From RGVD01 sp040403075 (GTDB lineage: Bacteria > Bacteroidota > Bacteroidia > UKL13-3), in contig JBBALJ010000001.1 in the NCBI GenBank assembly GCA_040403075.1, positions 32,875 through 96,874 of the forward strand: 64,000 bases of DNA. The letters are read 5' to 3'. Made by a program: the position numbers and the translations under genes. Each line of letters starts with the position of its first letter. The stretch's first letter is position 1. Positions 43,532 through 52,957 of this stretch are shown in pieces. The notes beneath the pieces are model-generated. The model did not search any database. It saw only the letters and a list, made by a program, of their open reading frames with translations, and was not told the DNA's origin.

Positions 43532-44341
43532 TTACTTTGATCCAAAAATAATGTAAGTACTAAGTACAAAAAATAAAGTATTGGCAATAGTAGCTATTGT
43601 GGTTAAGGTGCTGGTGGCTGAACTCAGGTTACCCAATTCACGCATCCTTAGAGGTTCCACGTAAATTACGTCATTTGGTTTTAAATAAAAATAAGGTGAT
43701 TCTAATAAATGAACGTCCAATATATTGACTTGGTGAATTTTTATACCTTCAGGATATTGTCTAACAATACTTATTTTAGATCTATTGGCTAATGGAGTTA
43801 AATCCCCAACATAAGCTAGGGCTTCTAAAATATTAACTTGGCCCTGCATAAATGCATATTTCCCTGGTCTATTTACCTCACCTAAAACACTGTACCTGAA
43901 TTCAGCAAATTGGACGCTTAAATGATAATTTTTAAAATATTTATTTAATTCTGTTCTTATAGATAAACTAGCTTCTTGAATTGTTTTTCCCAACAAATTA
44001 ACTTTACCAATTATAGGTAGCATAATATTACCAGAATCATTTATACTATAGCCAGTATAATATAGCATTCCCCCAGCACCACCACTGGTCATTGACATGG
44101 TTGCCCCAGTTGATGGGGCAGAGTTAAATATTTTCGTAATTGATTCATCTTCAGATGCGATATTTATTGCTAAGATATCATTAACTTGTAACCTATAATT
44201 TGGTTTATTAATTTTTATATAATCAGTTGAACTATCAACTTTGTGATTGCTATTCTGAAGATATACGTATTTTCGATTGCTAATGCAAGAGGACAAATAC
44301 AATATTCCGATACCTAAAAACAATAATAATTTCGATTTCAT
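43532..44341 (-). CDS. wza: Wza-like outer-membrane polysaccharide export lipoprotein
   Basis: The 269-residue protein has a lipoprotein signal ending in LSSC (Cys19). The Poly_export domain begins at INKPNYRLQVNDILAINIASED, and SLBB-type domains follow (YSVLGEVNRPGKYAFMQGQVNILEAL). A hydrophobic C-terminal helix (about 240-266, TLTTIATIANTLFFVLSTYII) is the part that would cross the outer membrane. Wza forms the exit channel and contacts Wzc. It is cotranscribed with the NusG-like gene 12 bp upstream and with wzc downstream. Confidence 0.92.
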   Translation of the reverse strand: MKSKLLLFLGIGILYLSSCISNRKYVYLQNSNHKVDSSTDYIKINKPNYRLQVNDILAINIASEDESITKIFNSAPSTGATMSMTSGGAGGMLYYTGYSINDSGNIMLPIIGKVNLLGKTIQEASLSIRTELNKYFKNYHLSVQFAEFRYSVLGEVNRPGKYAFMQGQVNILEALAYVGDLTPLANRSKISIVRQYPEGIKIHQVNILDVHLLESPYFYLKPNDVIYVEPLRMRELGNLSSATSTLTTIATIANTLFFVLSTYIIFGSK

Positions 44342-44353
44342 TTTTTTACACTA

Positions 44354-44872
44354 TCAATTTAACAATTTTAAACTATTCAATGGTAAATTTACAATCACAT
44401 TCTGCTTAATACTGTTAAAATTAACCATAACTTGTTTAACACTTCTATATTCAACTATTTGCCCTTTAATTCCAATCATGGGACCAGAAATAATTTCAAC
44501 ATTATCACCAACAGCTACATCCTCAAAAAGCACATTTAATTCAAAATTAGAACCTAGCATTTTCCTTATAAAAGCTATATCCTTTTCACTTACAACCACA
44601 GGTGACTTTTCAAAGTTTACAAATTTAACAATTCCATTCACATTTAATATGTCATAATAATAACTTATACTAGTGTTAATGAATAAATAACTTTTAAACA
44701 AGGGCTCCTCAACCCATTTTTTCCTATCACTCCATTGTTTCAATGTTCTATTCAATGGCAAATACGTCTCAAAACCAAGTAATTGAAGTTCGGCATCAAC
44801 CTTTTTCTCGTATCGAGGCTTGGTATACAATAAGTACCATTTTTTGTTTTTATCTTTTATGTTAATAAACAA
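44354..44872 (-). CDS. UpxY/RfaH-like NusG-family transcription antiterminator
   Basis: The 172-residue protein has an N-terminal NGN domain beginning KKWYLLYTKPRYEKKVDAELQ. FETYLPLNRTLKQWSDRKKWVEEPLF and SYLFI follow. The C-terminal KOW part is VAVGDNVEIISGPMIGIKGQIVEY. In Bacteroidetes, UpxY proteins are the first gene of a capsule operon and let RNA polymerase read through the long locus. Here it is the promoter-proximal gene of a roughly 45-kb single-direction gene run, so it most likely acts on its own operon. This role is inferred from the family and from position. Confidence 0.9.
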   Translation of the reverse strand: MFINIKDKNKKWYLLYTKPRYEKKVDAELQLLGFETYLPLNRTLKQWSDRKKWVEEPLFKSYLFINTSISYYYDILNVNGIVKFVNFEKSPVVVSEKDIAFIRKMLGSNFELNVLFEDVAVGDNVEIISGPMIGIKGQIVEYRSVKQVMVNFNSIKQNVIVNLPLNSLKLLN

Positions 44873-45119
44873 CTTTCAGAAAACTAATTGAGCACCTACT
44901 TTCAAATTTAAATATCTACAAATCAACAACTAATAACATTACATTTTATACTAAAGTAATAAATTTAAAGTTAAAAAATTTTTAATCTCGTTCGCGAATA
45001 TGAACAAATAATATCATCTCTGCAAATTTGATTTTTCAATATATTAAATGTAAACCGCTGTAAAATTAGGGTGAATATATAAAAAATCAATTTAAAACCT
45101 ACTATCAAAACCTTAGCTA
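44873..45119. other. Intergenic region upstream of the polysaccharide operon
   Basis: This 247-bp AT-rich gap contains the start region of the capsule locus, including the candidate -7 box at 44903-44910, and the 3' flank of the peptide transporter gene at 45120. No strong terminator hairpin for that transporter gene was found here, so read-through into the capsule operon is possible. Confidence 0.5.
44903..44910 (-). promoter_or_regulatory. Candidate -7 box for the polysaccharide operon
   Basis: On the minus strand the sequence reads TAAATTTG, which fits the Bacteroidota -7 consensus TAnnTTTG. It lies 31 bp upstream of the start of the NusG-like gene, giving a leader of about 25 nt. A matching -33 TTG at the usual spacing is not clear; TTG trinucleotides occur only about 13-16 bp upstream. 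The call is weak, but it is the best candidate in the 247-bp gap. Confidence 0.3.
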
Positions 45120-46751
45120 TCAGAGATTTTCTTTCAATATATTATTTAACCATTTCAACAAGATAAACATTACAAAAGCAGCAAAACAAAGTAAAACAAA
45201 GTTAACTAGAAAAAAGTTTGCTTTGTTCTCATAACCATCCCACAAGGTTGCCAAAATACCCGAAAGTTTATTACCTATCGAAGTTGAAAGGAACCAGCCA
45301 CCCATCATTAATGCTGTCAATCGCTTTGGACTTAACTTAGAAACCAAAGAAAGGCCCATTGGGCTCAAAAACAATTCACCAATTGTAACGACACCATAGC
45401 AACTAATCAGCCATAATGGAGAGGCCTTTTCAGCACCATTATCACAATAATATACAGCAGCCACCATGACTAATGTACTCAACGAAGAGACGAGCAATCC
45501 AAATGCAATTTTCGTTGCGGTACTTGGCTCAACTTTTCGTTTTTTTAACAATGCGAAAAAAGAAACAACAACTGGAGTCAAAATTATGACCCACAGAGGA
45601 TTAATAGATTGAAATAACTCCGTATTAAACAAAAAAACTTCAGAATTTTCAGGCGGAACTAAGTCTGCTTGCAAGTTTCTAAAATATACGGGTCTATCCC
45701 ATACCTTTTTTGCTTTGCCGTTTTCCTTAATTAGAGAAAATTTATCTGTATAGGCCTCGACAGAATCAACACGATATACAAGCTTCTCTGCTTGGTAAAG
45801 ATTTTCTGCTACTGGTTTTATAGTTGTTGGTACTTCTCTATCGGTGTAATATTGAGCCCAAGTTGTGAGTGCTGTTCCATTTTGTTTGAATACAGCCCAA
45901 AACATAACAGAAACTAGCATGATTGCCAAAAGTGCAGCTAAAGGTTTTTTGTCTGAAGTATTAGCCTTTACATACAATCCAACATAAAAAATAATGATAG
46001 GAATAGTTGCAAAAATAAAGGCATCTGTACTATCACTTCCAAAGATATTTCCAGGTATTGTCCAAGCGCCTATACCAACCACAATAGCTGGTAAAAACAC
46101 AGTGGCAAATATTTTTGATAAAGGCATATCTTCCTTCTGAACGGGCTTTAAAACATCAGCATGTTTATAATGACGAAGACCTATAAAATAAACAATTAGT
46201 CCAACAAACATTCCTATACCGGCAGTAGCAAATGCATAACTCCAACCATATTTATTTCGCATGAATGCTGCGATAAATGTGCAACTTGCCGCACCAATAT
46301 TTATCCCTGAATAGAAAATATTATATCCAGAATCTTTTAATTGTTTATACTTTTCATCATTATATAAATTGCCAAGTAAAGTGGATATATTTGGTTTAAA
46401 AAAACCATTTCCCAATACAATAAGAAATAATGATAAATAAAAATAACTAGTTCCAGGAATAGCCAATCCAAGATAACCAATTCCCATTAATGCTCCACCG
46501 ATAAATATCGATTTGCTATATCCTAAAATTCGGTCAGCCAAAAGACCGCCTAGAAATGGAGTTAAAAATACAAATGCAATAAAAGTTCCATAAATATCCG
46601 CTGCATCTTTTCTATCCATTCCAAGACCTCCCTTCTCAACTGAGGTGGTTAGATATAATTGAAAAATACCAATCATTAAATAGTAGCCAAAACGCTCCCA
46701 CATTTCGGTGAAAAATAGGAATGGCAGTCCTAGAGGGTGTTTGTTTTTCAT
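45120..46751 (-). CDS. POT/PTR-family peptide MFS transporter (1)
   Basis: The 543-residue protein has the POT signature FFTEMWERFGYYLMIGIFQLYL at the start (ExxER-type proton-coupling residues). FLTPFLGGLLADRILGY and the PTR2 motif FYSGINIGAA follow, with about twelve to fourteen membrane segments. A loop insertion (roughly 295-370, soluble and charged) lies between two halves and is longer than in its neighbour. POT carriers take up di- and tripeptides with protons. It is in tandem with a second POT gene (46830-48353) but is separated from it by a terminator, so it likely has its own promoter. Confidence 0.92.
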   Translation of the reverse strand: MKNKHPLGLPFLFFTEMWERFGYYLMIGIFQLYLTTSVEKGGLGMDRKDAADIYGTFIAFVFLTPFLGGLLADRILGYSKSIFIGGALMGIGYLGLAIPGTSYFYLSLFLIVLGNGFFKPNISTLLGNLYNDEKYKQLKDSGYNIFYSGINIGAASCTFIAAFMRNKYGWSYAFATAGIGMFVGLIVYFIGLRHYKHADVLKPVQKEDMPLSKIFATVFLPAIVVGIGAWTIPGNIFGSDSTDAFIFATIPIIIFYVGLYVKANTSDKKPLAALLAIMLVSVMFWAVFKQNGTALTTWAQYYTDREVPTTIKPVAENLYQAEKLVYRVDSVEAYTDKFSLIKENGKAKKVWDRPVYFRNLQADLVPPENSEVFLFNTELFQSINPLWVIILTPVVVSFFALLKKRKVEPSTATKIAFGLLVSSLSTLVMVAAVYYCDNGAEKASPLWLISCYGVVTIGELFLSPMGLSLVSKLSPKRLTALMMGGWFLSTSIGNKLSGILATLWDGYENKANFFLVNFVLLCFAAFVMFILLKWLNNILKENL

Positions 46752-46772
46752 AAATTTTAAGGGTTATTAAAC

Positions 46773-46804
46773 AAAAAATAAGTCTTGCCAAGACAAGACT
46801 TATT
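46773..46804 (-). terminator. Rho-independent terminator after the second POT gene
   Basis: AATAAGTCTTG at 46777-46787 pairs perfectly with CAAGACTTATT at 46794-46804 around a 6-nt loop. On the minus strand the stem is followed by a run of six T. It begins 26 bp after the stop codon of the POT gene at 46830-48353 and separates the two transporter genes. Confidence 0.88.
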
Positions 46805-46829
46805 TTAATTATTTTGTTAAGGAAGATGG

Positions 46830-48353
46830 TTAAACACCATGCATCATTTTTTGTAAGGTCTTAGTTAATCCAAATAAAATTACTGAAGCAATACCAGACA
46901 ATACCACAAAAATCATGAAGAATTCAAACAAACCTGTGATTTCGAATCCCATAAATGATGGATGCATTGCCAAGGTTGGATCAGGGTACAATCCGCTTAA
47001 AGTACCAGCAAATTTATTAGCTGCAGCGGTTGATAAAAACCAAACGCCCATAAGTAGAGATGCAAACTTAGCTGGAGCCAATTTTACTACCATAGCTAAA
47101 CCAATTGGTGATAAACATAATTCACCGATGGTATGAAGCAGGTACAAACTGAAAAGCCACATGATACTAACTTTGATATTAGGGTCTAATCCCTTTACTC
47201 CAAAGGCAATTACTAAGTAACCTATCGATAAAAACATCAAGCCAAATGCTTGCTTAGTAGGAGATGCAGGTTCCATATTTTTGTTCCCCAAAAAGGTCCA
47301 AAACATAGCAAATAAAGGAGCCAGAATTACAATTAGCACAGCATTGATTGATTGGAAGAAACTTGCAGGTACCTCTGTACCTAATATATTTCTATCAGTT
47401 TGTTCTTCAGCAAAGAAGGTTAAAGATGCCCCAGCTTGCTCAAATGCTGCCCAGAAGAAAATAACAAAAAAAGCTAGAATATAAATCACCCAAATTCTTT
47501 GCTTTTCAATTGGAGTAATGGTTTTATCAGTAATAATAGCCGCTGGACCTATAATCGTAATTGAGAATATAGCTGAACCAATTAATCCCAAATCCATAAC
47601 ATTAAAGAATAATACAAATAAGCCAATTGAAGCTCCAGCCCAAATAAACATTTGAGATATTGGCATCTTTGGGGCTTTCTTTTCATGGGCTTCCACTACT
47701 TTTTTCTTAGGAACCATACCAATACCATGGCCTTCAGGAGTTACTATATACTTATTTTTAAGTAATTCAAATGAAATCATACTTACCACCATACCAATAC
47801 AAGCTGCAAGAAATCCCCATTTAAAGTCAGCTGCGTTTCCAGTATCACCAAATCCACCACAAACCAAAGGAGCAATAAAAGCACCTAAATTGATACCCAT
47901 GTAAAATATGGTAAAAGCTGAATCTACTCTTTTATCGCCCTCAGGATATAATTGACCAACCATTGTAGAAATATTTGGTTTGAAAAATCCATTTCCGAAA
48001 ATCAAGAAGCCGAGACCTAGAAACAACATTGGTTGAGCAAAACCAATATTTGTATAGTTTGAAGCAGAAATAAACATACATAATTGGCCAAGGGCCATCA
48101 AAACCCCACCAAACAAAATTGATTTTCTATTACCCCAGTATCTATCGGCTACATAGCCTCCAATAAGTGGTGTTAAGTATACCAAACCAGTATAACTACC
48201 ATATACTTCTGAGGTAAATGCTTTATCAAATAATAATGCTTTTACCATGTATAAAGTAAAAATAGCGCGCATGCCATAGTAGCTGAAACGTTCCCACATT
48301 TCAGTAAAAAACAAAAGGTATAAACCCTTAGGATGTTTTTGTTGTGTACTCAT
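46830..48353 (-). CDS. POT/PTR-family peptide MFS transporter (2)
   Basis: The 507-residue protein has LLFFTEMWERFSYYGMRAIFTLYM at the start. YLTPLIGGYVADRYWGNRKSILF and FYMGINLGAFIAPL (PTR2 motif) follow, and LSPIGLAMVVKLAPAKFASLLMG lies near the C-terminus. It is a proton-coupled oligopeptide carrier with about fourteen membrane segments. The gene is divergent from the DUF4197 lipoprotein gene, with a 96-bp gap, and ends at a hairpin terminator. Two POT carriers beside a secreted DPP-IV-type peptidase suggest peptide nutrition. Confidence 0.93.
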   Translation of the reverse strand: MSTQQKHPKGLYLLFFTEMWERFSYYGMRAIFTLYMVKALLFDKAFTSEVYGSYTGLVYLTPLIGGYVADRYWGNRKSILFGGVLMALGQLCMFISASNYTNIGFAQPMLFLGLGFLIFGNGFFKPNISTMVGQLYPEGDKRVDSAFTIFYMGINLGAFIAPLVCGGFGDTGNAADFKWGFLAACIGMVVSMISFELLKNKYIVTPEGHGIGMVPKKKVVEAHEKKAPKMPISQMFIWAGASIGLFVLFFNVMDLGLIGSAIFSITIIGPAAIITDKTITPIEKQRIWVIYILAFFVIFFWAAFEQAGASLTFFAEEQTDRNILGTEVPASFFQSINAVLIVILAPLFAMFWTFLGNKNMEPASPTKQAFGLMFLSIGYLVIAFGVKGLDPNIKVSIMWLFSLYLLHTIGELCLSPIGLAMVVKLAPAKFASLLMGVWFLSTAAANKFAGTLSGLYPDPTLAMHPSFMGFEITGLFEFFMIFVVLSGIASVILFGLTKTLQKMMHGV

Positions 48354-48449
48354 ATTATCAAGTAAATTTTTATAATGTTTGATTGCAATATAAAAGTTGA
48401 CATTGCAAATACAAGGTTTTGTAAAAACATTTTATTAAGATTGCCCTAA

Positions 48450-49226
48450 ATGAAGAAATTAATTTTATCAGCCTGCACCATTGGAATACTTTCAATACTA
48501 AGTGGATGTGACTCTTTACAGCAGTTATCTCAGCAAAATGGATTACCGAAATTCCCAAATACTACTAGTATTCCTGGTTTAAATTTACCTTTAAGCAATG
48601 AAGAAGTAATTAAAGGACTTAAAAGTGCTCTAAGCGTTGGTACCGATACATCAATCTCGATACTAGGGAGAACAAATGGCTACTTTAGTGATGCATTAAT
48701 TAAATTAGCATTACCGCCCGAGGCACAGCCCATTGTTAATAATATCACTAAAATCCCAGGTGGTCAAAAACTATTAAATGATGCCATACTTGCTATTAAC
48801 AGAGCAGCTGAAGATGCCGCACCTCAAGCAAAAACCATTTTTGTAAATGCTATTACAGGAATAAGCATTGCTGATGGATTCAATATTCTAAATGGAGGTA
48901 ATAATGCTGCTACTACTTATTTAAAAAACCAAACTTATAACCAACTTACGGATGCTTTTGCCCCAAGAATCAGAACATCTTTAAGCAAACCTTTGGTTTT
49001 AGGTATTTCTGCAGAGTCAGCCTATAAAACATTAATTGATGGATATAATACTGCCTCTATGAATGGACTATTATTCCAACAAGTAAAGCAAAATTCATTG
49101 GCAACTTATACCACCCAAAAAGCTTTGGATGGTTTGTTTTTAAAGGTTGCAAATGAAGAGACAAAAATTCGTCAAGATGTTTCTCATAGAATTAATGACA
49201 TCTTGAAGAGGGTATTTGGTAAGTAA
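48450..49226 (+). CDS. DUF4197-family lipoprotein
   Basis: The 258-residue protein has a lipoprotein signal (MKKLILSACTIGILSILSGC, lipobox LSGC, Cys20). The remainder resembles DUF4197 proteins, with LSNEEVIKGLKSALSVGTD, YFSDALIKLALPPEAQPI, AINRAAEDAAPQAK and AFAPRIRTSL. Its molecular function is unknown. It is convergent with the DPP-IV-like gene, whose stop lies 2 bp away, so no terminator space remains between them. Family recognition is from memory of the domain pattern. Confidence 0.8.
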   Translation: MKKLILSACTIGILSILSGCDSLQQLSQQNGLPKFPNTTSIPGLNLPLSNEEVIKGLKSALSVGTDTSISILGRTNGYFSDALIKLALPPEAQPIVNNITKIPGGQKLLNDAILAINRAAEDAAPQAKTIFVNAITGISIADGFNILNGGNNAATTYLKNQTYNQLTDAFAPRIRTSLSKPLVLGISAESAYKTLIDGYNTASMNGLLFQQVKQNSLATYTTQKALDGLFLKVANEETKIRQDVSHRINDILKRVFGK

Positions 49227-49228
49227 CC

Positions 49229-51451
49229 TTATAGTTTTTCTAAAATAAATCGGGTCATTCTTTCATAAAGGTGCAATCTGGTTTTACTTCCTCCAATGCC
49301 ATGGTTCTTGTTTGGATAAAACTCTGAATCATATTTTACACTTTTCTTAATCATGGCATCTAACATTTCTAAGGTATTTTGAAAATGCACATTATCATCT
49401 GCTGTACCATGAATGATTAAGTAATTTCCTTTTATTTTCTCAACATGGTTAATGGGTGAGTTGCTATCATAACTTTCACCATTCTCTTGAGGTGTGCGCA
49501 TATAACGTTCGGTATAAATATTATCATAATACCTCCAATTGGTAACGGGTGCTACGGAAATGGCCGATTTAAACACCTCCGCACCTTTGCTGATGGCCAA
49601 TCCAGCCATGTATCCTCCAAAGCTCCAACCCCAAAATCCTATGCGACTTGCATCCACATATTGCATTTTAGCCAATTCTTTCGCAACATAAATTTGATCT
49701 TCAATCTCAAATTTACCCAATTGTTTGTAGGTACATTTCTTAAATTCTTCGCCTTTGAAACCAGTACCTCTTCCATCTACACAAACTACTATATATCCCT
49801 TTTGAGCCAACATCTGATACCAGAAATAATTGCTTCCCATCCAACGGTCAACAGCCAATTGGTGTCCAGGACCATTGTATGCATACATTAATACTGGATA
49901 CTGTTTATCAGCACTAAAGTTTGATGGTTTAATTATCCAAGCATTTAATTCCTCGCTGTAACTATTTTTGATATCAAAAAATTCTGCATTGCTCAAATTA
50001 TAATTTTTCAACTTCTCTTTTAATTTTGCATTATCCTCTAAAATCCTAATCTGCTTGCCTTTTGAGTCAAACAATGTATACGATGTTGGACTGTTCAAAC
50101 TAGAACTTATATTAAGAAAATAGGTAAATGCACTATTAAAAATGGCTGTATTCCATCCTTGGTTATTAGTGATTGTTGTTTTATTCTTACCATTCAATCC
50201 AATGCTACACACATATCTTTCATTTGATTTATTCATTGGCTTTTTGCCAACCATGGTTTCTGCGCTGTTGTAATACAAAGTCTTCGTTTTTTCGTCCACC
50301 CCATAAAACTCATCCACATCCCAATTTCCTTTGGTAATTTGTTTAATAAGTTTACCTGACAAATCATATTGATAAAGATGATTCCAACCATCACGTTCAC
50401 TACTAATTATAAAAGACTTCCCATCTTTTAAGAAATATAAATTATCAGTAATCTCAACATAGTATTTATTTTCTTCAGTATAGATAACATTTGATTTTCC
50501 TGAATTAGCATCAGCTATCAATAATTCCAATTTATTCTGGAGTCTATTTAATCTTTGAATGCAAAGTTTATTATTATCCATTGTCCATTGCATTCTTGGG
50601 TAGTAAATATCAGTCTCTTTTCCAGTCTCCATCTCTGCAATCAGGTCGCTTTTGGTATCATAAACATAAATATTGATAATGCTATTTGCTTCTCCTGCTT
50701 TAGGGTATTTAAACTTTGTTTGACTTGGGTAAAGGGAGCCATACATAGTCATTTCAAACTCTTTTACCTTACTTTCATCAAAGCGATAGAAGGCAATTTT
50801 ATCGCCCTTAGGACTCCAAAAAAAAGCTTTCCAGATAGCAAACTCTTCTTCGTATACCCAATCAGTGCTACCATTAATGATGTTATTCATCTTACCGTCT
50901 TTGGTAATTTGTAATTCTTGCCCACTATTTAAATCAAAATAAAACAAGTTATTTTCTTTCACATAAGCTATTTTACTAGCATCAGGTGAAAAAGAAGCAT
51001 GCATTACTTTATCTGATATGGGTTTTGATAATTTCTTTTTGGTCAAATCATACACATAATAAACGGCTTTGAAACTATGACGATAAATGCTTTCAGCCAT
51101 TGTTGGAATTAATATTTTAGTTTCGTCTTCGCTAAACTCAAACGATGAAAAGTCAATGGCTTTGTCACCTACATTTAATTTCAAATCTTTGTGGTTTACT
51201 AAAACATCAATGGCCTTGCCAGTGGTAAATTCATACCTCAACAGATTTTGATTGGAATCTAAATTACAATAATATCTACCATCATTTAAACTCGTAAACC
51301 CTTGAACATCTCGAGCTGCAAAAGTTCCTTTGATAAAAATATCTTCTAAGCTAATATCTTGTTTTTGAGCTATTAAAAGCGATTTACTCAGGTAAAAAAA
51401 AGTAAACAGTAAAAGGGAAATGAGGCGTTTTTTTGTTGTTATCTTGTACAT
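49229..51451 (-). CDS. Secreted S9B-family dipeptidyl-peptidase IV-like serine peptidase
   Basis: The 740-residue protein has a signal-like N-terminus (to about residue 28) and an eight-bladed beta-propeller (DPPIV_N, about 60-480) with WVYEEEFAIWKAFFWSPKGDKIAFYRFDE. An alpha/beta hydrolase domain follows, with catalytic Ser in GFWGWSFGGYMAG, Asp in TADDNVHF and His in NKNHGIGG. It removes dipeptides, typically after proline, from peptide N-termini, probably in the periplasm. It is divergent from the GlcD-like gene with only 30 bp between start codons. Confidence 0.92.
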   Translation of the reverse strand: MYKITTKKRLISLLLFTFFYLSKSLLIAQKQDISLEDIFIKGTFAARDVQGFTSLNDGRYYCNLDSNQNLLRYEFTTGKAIDVLVNHKDLKLNVGDKAIDFSSFEFSEDETKILIPTMAESIYRHSFKAVYYVYDLTKKKLSKPISDKVMHASFSPDASKIAYVKENNLFYFDLNSGQELQITKDGKMNNIINGSTDWVYEEEFAIWKAFFWSPKGDKIAFYRFDESKVKEFEMTMYGSLYPSQTKFKYPKAGEANSIINIYVYDTKSDLIAEMETGKETDIYYPRMQWTMDNNKLCIQRLNRLQNKLELLIADANSGKSNVIYTEENKYYVEITDNLYFLKDGKSFIISSERDGWNHLYQYDLSGKLIKQITKGNWDVDEFYGVDEKTKTLYYNSAETMVGKKPMNKSNERYVCSIGLNGKNKTTITNNQGWNTAIFNSAFTYFLNISSSLNSPTSYTLFDSKGKQIRILEDNAKLKEKLKNYNLSNAEFFDIKNSYSEELNAWIIKPSNFSADKQYPVLMYAYNGPGHQLAVDRWMGSNYFWYQMLAQKGYIVVCVDGRGTGFKGEEFKKCTYKQLGKFEIEDQIYVAKELAKMQYVDASRIGFWGWSFGGYMAGLAISKGAEVFKSAISVAPVTNWRYYDNIYTERYMRTPQENGESYDSNSPINHVEKIKGNYLIIHGTADDNVHFQNTLEMLDAMIKKSVKYDSEFYPNKNHGIGGSKTRLHLYERMTRFILEKL

Positions 51452-51481
51452 AGTGGTTGTGATATTATTTTAAATTCGCAC

Positions 51482-52879
51482 ATGCAATATAATAAAGTAT
51501 CTGAAACGCAAATAAAGCAATTCAAAAGCATAGTTGGCGAACCGTTTGTCATCATCGATTCCGAAGAAATGGAGGCATATAGCCATGACTATACAGAAGA
51601 CTTAAGATTTTATCCAGAAGTGGTTGTTAAACCCAAAACTTCAACTGAGGTTTCAGAAATTCTAATTATTTGTAATAACAACAATATTCCAGTAACACCA
51701 AGGGGAGCAGGAACGGGTTTAAGTGGAGGTGCATTGCCAATTCATGGAGGTGTGATTTTAGCCATGGAGAGATTCAATCAAATTATTGAAATTGATGAAC
51801 GAAACTTCCAAGTAACAGTTGAGCCAGGTGTTATCAATGAAGTACTTCAAATTGCGGTAAAAGAAAAGGGTTTGTTTTATCCACCAGACCCTGCAAGTAA
51901 AGGCAGTTGTTTTTTGGGTGGAAATTTGGCTCATAGTAGCGGAGGACCAAGGGCGGTGAAATATGGCACCACAAGAGATTATGTGTTAAATATGGAGGTT
52001 GTGCTTTCAAGCGGAGATATTATTTGGACTGGGGCCAATACCCTAAAATATTCAACCGGATATAACCTTACACATCTTATGATAGGAAGCGAAGGTACAC
52101 TTGGTATCATTACAAAAATGGTACTAAAACTTATTCCAATGCCTCAACAAACTCTCCTAATGCTTGCATCATTTACTTCTCCAGAGAAAGCTTGTGAGGC
52201 TGTAAATGCCATTTTTAAAGTTGGCTGCAATCCTTCGGCTTGTGAATTTGTAGAACCAGATGGATTTAGATTATCCTCCAAATTATTGAATATTCAATTT
52301 GAAATAAATGATGACATAGAAGCTTATTTATTAATTGAAGTGGATGGAAATGATTTGGAAATAATGATGAAAGAATGCGAAGCCATTAGTGAGGTGCTAT
52401 ACGCCCATGATTCATCGGATGCATTATTCGCTCAATCTTCAGATGAAAAAGAATATTTCTGGAAACTAAGAAGAAGTATTGGCGAAGCTACAAAACACAA
52501 TAACACATACAAGGAAGAAGATACGGTTGTGCCTAGAGCCGAACTACCCAAATTATTCAAGGGTGTGAAAGAAATTAGCAATAGATATGGCTTTAGAAGT
52601 GTTTGTTATGGACATGCTGGTGATGGTAACCTACACGTGAATATTTTAAAAGACGATTTGAGTGATGATTTTTGGAACAATGAGTTGAATGATGCTATCA
52701 TTGAAATCTTTGAAATTTGTAAATCATTAAAAGGTACAATCAGTGGTGAGCATGGCATAGGGCTTGTTCAAAAGAAATATATGTCGATTGTGATGCCAGA
52801 AATACAATTGAATTTGATGCGAAGAATAAAACACGCCTTTGACCCTAATGGTATTTTAAACCCTGGAAAGATATTTTAA
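51482..52879 (+). CDS. FAD-binding oxidase, GlcD/D-lactate dehydrogenase-like
   Basis: The 465-residue protein has an N-terminal FAD_binding_4 domain (PVTPRGAGTGLSGGALP, then PPDPASKGSCFLGGNLAHSSGG) and a C-terminal oxidase domain. RSVCYGHAGDGNLHVNIL and KGTISGEHGIGLVQKKYM carry the conserved His and Glu. It oxidises a 2-hydroxy acid such as glycolate or D-lactate. No GlcE or GlcF partner is adjacent, so the exact substrate and electron acceptor are open. Its transcript ends at the strong hairpin at 52895-52946. Confidence 0.9.
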   Translation: MQYNKVSETQIKQFKSIVGEPFVIIDSEEMEAYSHDYTEDLRFYPEVVVKPKTSTEVSEILIICNNNNIPVTPRGAGTGLSGGALPIHGGVILAMERFNQIIEIDERNFQVTVEPGVINEVLQIAVKEKGLFYPPDPASKGSCFLGGNLAHSSGGPRAVKYGTTRDYVLNMEVVLSSGDIIWTGANTLKYSTGYNLTHLMIGSEGTLGIITKMVLKLIPMPQQTLLMLASFTSPEKACEAVNAIFKVGCNPSACEFVEPDGFRLSSKLLNIQFEINDDIEAYLLIEVDGNDLEIMMKECEAISEVLYAHDSSDALFAQSSDEKEYFWKLRRSIGEATKHNNTYKEEDTVVPRAELPKLFKGVKEISNRYGFRSVCYGHAGDGNLHVNILKDDLSDDFWNNELNDAIIEIFEICKSLKGTISGEHGIGLVQKKYMSIVMPEIQLNLMRRIKHAFDPNGILNPGKIF

Positions 52880-52894
52880 TCACCTATTCTTGTA

Positions 52895-52946
52895 ATATAC
52901 AAAAAGAGAAGGCCATTCAAATGAATGGCCTTCTCTTTTTGTATAT
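52895..52946. terminator. Bidirectional terminator between convergent genes
   Basis: A perfect 25-bp inverted repeat (52895-52919 with 52922-52946, 2-nt spacer) lies between the stop of the GlcD-like gene and the stop of the T9SS protein gene. The lower stem has AAAAAG and CTTTTT flanks, so both strands have a T-run after the GC-rich part GGCCATTCA / TGAATGGCC. It should stop transcription from both sides. Confidence 0.92.
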
Positions 52947-52957
52947 ATGATTTAAGA

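Noticed and set aside
45020..45029. CAAATTTG palindrome in the gap upstream of the capsule operon as a promoter or operator.
   Set aside because: It does not fit the TAnnTTTG box in either orientation, and AT-rich palindromes of this length are expected by chance.
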